Source: Avichristensenella sp031549105 (GTDB lineage: Bacteria; Bacillota; Clostridia; Christensenellales; Aristaeellaceae). Taken from it: a stretch of 7,843 nt of DNA. The position numbers were made by a program, and so were the translations under genes. Each line of letters opens with the position of its first letter. Position 1 is the stretch's first letter. The notes under the pieces were generated by a model that was not told the DNA's origin, ran no database searches, and saw nothing but the letters and a program-made list of their open reading frames with translations. The DNA is taken from NCBI GenBank assembly GCA_031549105.1, contig JAVBQK010000154.1, forward strand, positions 1 through 7,843, read 5' to 3'. Below, piece after piece: positions 6,104-7,843 of this stretch.

Positions 6104-6130
6104 GTATCATTCATTGAGGAGGTTTCTCGC

Positions 6131-7579
6131 ATGGTAGAACGGTTAAAGCCGCGCACGGCGCGCGTGGGTGTCTTCGGCGTGGGGTTTGATGTGTATTGGC
6201 CGCAGTTTGAGGGCCTGAAGGAGACGCTCCTTTCCTACCACGAGGATTTTAAGCGCATCGTAGCCGAAAATGGCGTGGAGGTTATCGATTTCGGGCTGGT
6301 GGATTCCAACGCGAAGGCGTTTGAGACCGTCGAAAAGATGAAGGGCGAGCGGCTTGATCTGCTGCTATGCAACATGCTCACCTACGCCACGTCCGCGATC
6401 TTTGCGCCGATCCTGCGCGAATCAAACCTCCCGATGGTGCTCGTTGCGCTGCAGCCTCTGGCGCAAATGGATTACACAAATGCCAGCACGCGCCAACAGT
6501 TGGAAAATGACAACATCTGCTCGGTTCCGGAGTTCATCAGCGTGGCGGTGCGGATGGGCAAAAAGATCCACGACGTGATCATCGGCGTGCTGCACGGCGA
6601 TGCGGAAGCCAAGCAAGACATCGCCCGCTGGTGCGACATCGCCAAGGTGCTGCACGACCTGAAGGGCGCGCGCTTTGGCCTGATGGGCCATGTGCTGGAG
6701 GCGATGTACGACATGCACGCCGACCCCACCGCCGTCACCGCCGCCTTTGGCGTGCACGTGCCGCTGCTGGAGGTGGACGACGTGCTGGAGGCGTACGACC
6801 AGGTGAGCGAGGCGGAAATTCAGGCCAAGAGCCAGCTCATCCTAGCCTCCTTCGATACGCCCGACCCGGTCAGCGACCCAATCACGATGAAGCTGACCGA
6901 CACCGACCTGTACAAGGCGGCCCGGACCTCTGTGGCGCTGGACAAGTTTGTCGCGCAAAAGAACCTGACCGGCCTTGCCTACTACTACAGCGGCCGCGCA
7001 GGCTCCGATCACCAGAACATCGTCAGCTCTCTCATCGTGGGCAACTCGCTGCTCAACGCCCAAGGCGTCCCGATGTGCGGCGAGTACGACATCAAGACCT
7101 GCCTTGCGATGTTCATCATGGACCGGCTGGACATCGGCGGCAGCTTTGCGGAGTTCCACCCGTTCGACTTTGTTGAGGACTTTATCTTTGTCGGCCATGA
7201 CGGTCCCCACCACATCGCGATTGCCGACGGCAAGCCCGTCCTCCGCAGCCTCAAGAAGTTCCACGGCAAGCCGGGCAGCGGCGCTTCAGTGGAGTTCATG
7301 ATCAAAAAAGGGCCGATCACGATGCTGGGCATCACCCAGACAGCGGACGGCCGGTTCAAGTTCATCATCGGCGAGGGCCAATCGGTAGAAGGCCCCATCC
7401 CACCGACCGGCAACACCAACACGCGCGGCTTCTTCGCGCCCAGCACCCGCACCTTCATCAAAAAGTGGGTCATGGCGGGCCCCACCCACCACTACGCGCT
7501 GGGCATCGGGCACCACGCGGACACCATCGCCAAGGTCGCGGAAGTGCTGGGGATCGAGTACGAGGTGCTGCGGGGGTAG
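6131..7579 (+). CDS. L-arabinose/L-fucose isomerase-family protein
   Basis: This 482-residue cytoplasmic enzyme resembles the L-arabinose isomerase / L-fucose isomerase superfamily, which converts aldoses to ketoses with a bound divalent metal, usually Mn. Four candidate metal ligands appear in the order and spacing of E. coli AraA (Glu306, Glu333, His350, His450): Glu318 in GEYDIKT, Glu341 in FAEFHPFDFVED, His356 in VGHDGPHH, and His453/454 in GPTHHYALGIGHH. The N-terminal part (VGVFGVGFDVYWPQFEGL) has the open alpha/beta fold of the family, and the length is near AraA's 500. The start has a strong ribosome site (TGAGGAGGT, 6115-6123) seven bases upstream. It diverges from the AraC-type regulator. 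It is not the TIM-barrel rhamnose isomerase (RhaA), so with the mutarotase the substrate is open: L-fucose, L-arabinose, or another related sugar. No kinase follows. The family assignment is good; exact substrate is unknown. Confidence 0.85.
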   Translation: MVERLKPRTARVGVFGVGFDVYWPQFEGLKETLLSYHEDFKRIVAENGVEVIDFGLVDSNAKAFETVEKMKGERLDLLLCNMLTYATSAIFAPILRESNLPMVLVALQPLAQMDYTNASTRQQLENDNICSVPEFISVAVRMGKKIHDVIIGVLHGDAEAKQDIARWCDIAKVLHDLKGARFGLMGHVLEAMYDMHADPTAVTAAFGVHVPLLEVDDVLEAYDQVSEAEIQAKSQLILASFDTPDPVSDPITMKLTDTDLYKAARTSVALDKFVAQKNLTGLAYYYSGRAGSDHQNIVSSLIVGNSLLNAQGVPMCGEYDIKTCLAMFIMDRLDIGGSFAEFHPFDFVEDFIFVGHDGPHHIAIADGKPVLRSLKKFHGKPGSGASVEFMIKKGPITMLGITQTADGRFKFIIGEGQSVEGPIPPTGNTNTRGFFAPSTRTFIKKWVMAGPTHHYALGIGHHADTIAKVAEVLGIEYEVLRG

Positions 7580-7592
7580 GGACGAGGGAACG

Positions 7593-7615
7593 CCAGGGGG
7601 ACGCTGTCCCCCTGG
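7593..7615. repeat. GC-rich palindrome, left copy of modular repeat
   Basis: CCAGGGGGAC and GTCCCCCTGG are perfect 10-bp arms around GCT. The palindrome starts 14 bp after the isomerase stop codon. It is followed by GACCCCC, and the right-hand copy at 7813-7833 shares the outer CCAGG/CCTGG frame. Repeats of this form are, as I recall, dispersed in gut Clostridia genomes; no T-run follows, so it is not an obvious terminator. Confidence 0.7.
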
Positions 7616-7623
7616 ACCCCCTG

Positions 7624-7644
7624 CCAAAGGGCCTTGCCCTTTGG
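7624..7644. repeat. Second palindrome of the left repeat copy
   Basis: CCAAAGGGC and GCCCTTTGG are perfect 9-bp arms around a 3-base CTT loop. It lies 8 bp after the first palindrome and has no counterpart in the right copy. Confidence 0.65.
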
Positions 7645-7651
7645 AAACCCA

Positions 7652-7673
7652 ACATTTCGCCTCACGGCGGGTT
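7652..7673. repeat. Inverted repeat, left arm (pairs with 7784-7805)
   Basis: The 22-bp arm beginning ACATTTCGCCT and ending GGCGGGTT matches the reverse complement of 7784-7805 at 19 of 22 positions; the three mismatches are the central CAC against GCG. The arms enclose about 110 bp that include an AT-rich stretch and the terminator-like hairpin at 7709-7738. Confidence 0.7.
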
Positions 7674-7708
7674 AGGTTTTATTATTAATACAGCGCAACA
7701 GCACAGGG

Positions 7709-7738
7709 AAAGGGCTGCCGCAAACGCGACAGCCCTTT
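7709..7738 (+). terminator. Terminator-like hairpin downstream of the isomerase gene
   Basis: AAAGGGCTG (7709-7717) pairs with CAGCCCTTT (7730-7738); after one C-A mismatch, CGC (7719-7721) pairs with GCG (7726-7728) around AAAC. The 3' arm ends in TTT and is followed by ATCATCTTCTT, which is T-rich but interrupted. It is the best candidate end for the isomerase transcript, 130 bp after its stop, and could act in both directions because the 5' flank carries AAA. Confidence 0.6.
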
Positions 7739-7783
7739 ATCATCTTCTTGCCACAGCAAGCTACACATCCCTACAGAAAATGC

Positions 7784-7805
7784 AACCCGCCCGCAGGCGA
7801 AATGT
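7784..7805. repeat. Inverted repeat, right arm (pairs with 7652-7673)
   Basis: AACCCGCC at the left end and AGGCGAAATGT at the right end mirror the arm at 7652-7673, with three central mismatches. It leads directly into the right-hand palindrome through CGGAGGTCC, the inverted counterpart of the GACCCCC spacer on the left. Confidence 0.7.
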
Positions 7806-7812
7806 CGGAGGT

Positions 7813-7833
7813 CCAGGAGGCTTCGCCTCCTGG
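7813..7833. repeat. GC-rich palindrome, right copy of modular repeat
   Basis: CCAGGAGGC and GCCTCCTGG are perfect 9-bp arms around TTC. Read on the minus strand, this palindrome is followed by GACCTCC and then the ACATTTCGCCT arm, the same module order as the left copy but without the CCAAAGGGC hairpin. The window ends 10 bp later, so the element may continue. Confidence 0.65.
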
Positions 7834-7843
7834 TAGGGAGCGC

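Noticed and set aside
6021..6110. AraC-type regulator starting at 6110
   Set aside because: The extra 30 residues do not look like the family's N-terminus, and the longer form would cover the control region, including the regulator's own predicted promoter.
7593..7833. CRISPR array
   Set aside because: The repeats are inverted, modular palindromes without regular spacers, and no cas gene is present.
7465..7836. Open frame across the 3' repeats
   Set aside because: It overlaps the isomerase in another frame and runs through palindromic repeats; there is no ribosome binding site or protein-like composition.

Overview
The window looks like a carbohydrate-uptake locus from a GC-rich member of the Firmicutes (Clostridia-like). 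The reasons are strong Shine-Dalgarno boxes of the AGGAGG type, a Gram-positive-style layout of an RbsABC-type ABC importer, a TTG start with a near-complete ribosome binding site, and GC-rich palindromic repeats of a kind I recall from gut Clostridia. The taxonomic reading is an inference; no rRNA or marker gene is present.

Layout. Positions 1-147 hold a nested palindrome and the ribosome binding site of a cyclase-family metal-dependent hydrolase (148-834). This gene and the roughly 420 bp after it are visibly less GC-rich than the rest. The gap 835-1254 holds a 20-bp-stem hairpin, a Crp/FNR-like palindrome, several TTGACA hexamers, a consensus promoter and a small palindrome just before the next gene. 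Then comes a co-directional operon: sugar-binding protein (1255-2235), an intergenic pair of stem-loops, two-domain ATPase (2340-3827), permease (3831-4832) and an L-rhamnose-mutarotase-family protein (4834-5145). An AraC-type regulator (5148-6020, minus strand) converges on the mutarotase with a 2-bp gap. It diverges from an L-arabinose/L-fucose-isomerase-like gene (6131-7579) across a 110-bp control region. Positions 7580-7843 are non-coding and hold two inverted copies of a modular palindromic repeat around a terminator-like hairpin.

How the genes work together. The binding protein captures a sugar outside the membrane and the ATPase and permease import it. The mutarotase interconverts its anomers, the isomerase converts the aldose to a ketose, and the AraC-type protein probably senses the sugar or a metabolite and switches the genes on. 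No kinase or aldolase is in view, so the pathway is incomplete here. The substrate cannot be named with certainty: a mutarotase of the rhamnose family is paired with an isomerase of the arabinose/fucose fold rather than a rhamnose isomerase, which suggests a 6-deoxy-L-sugar or an L-pentose. The cyclase-family gene may be unrelated to the sugar genes.

I see no CRISPR array, phage, transposase, tRNA or rRNA, and nothing I can call a wholly new system. The most unusual features are non-coding: the palindromes flanking the cyclase gene, the enrichment of TTGAC words, and the modular inverted repeat at the right end.
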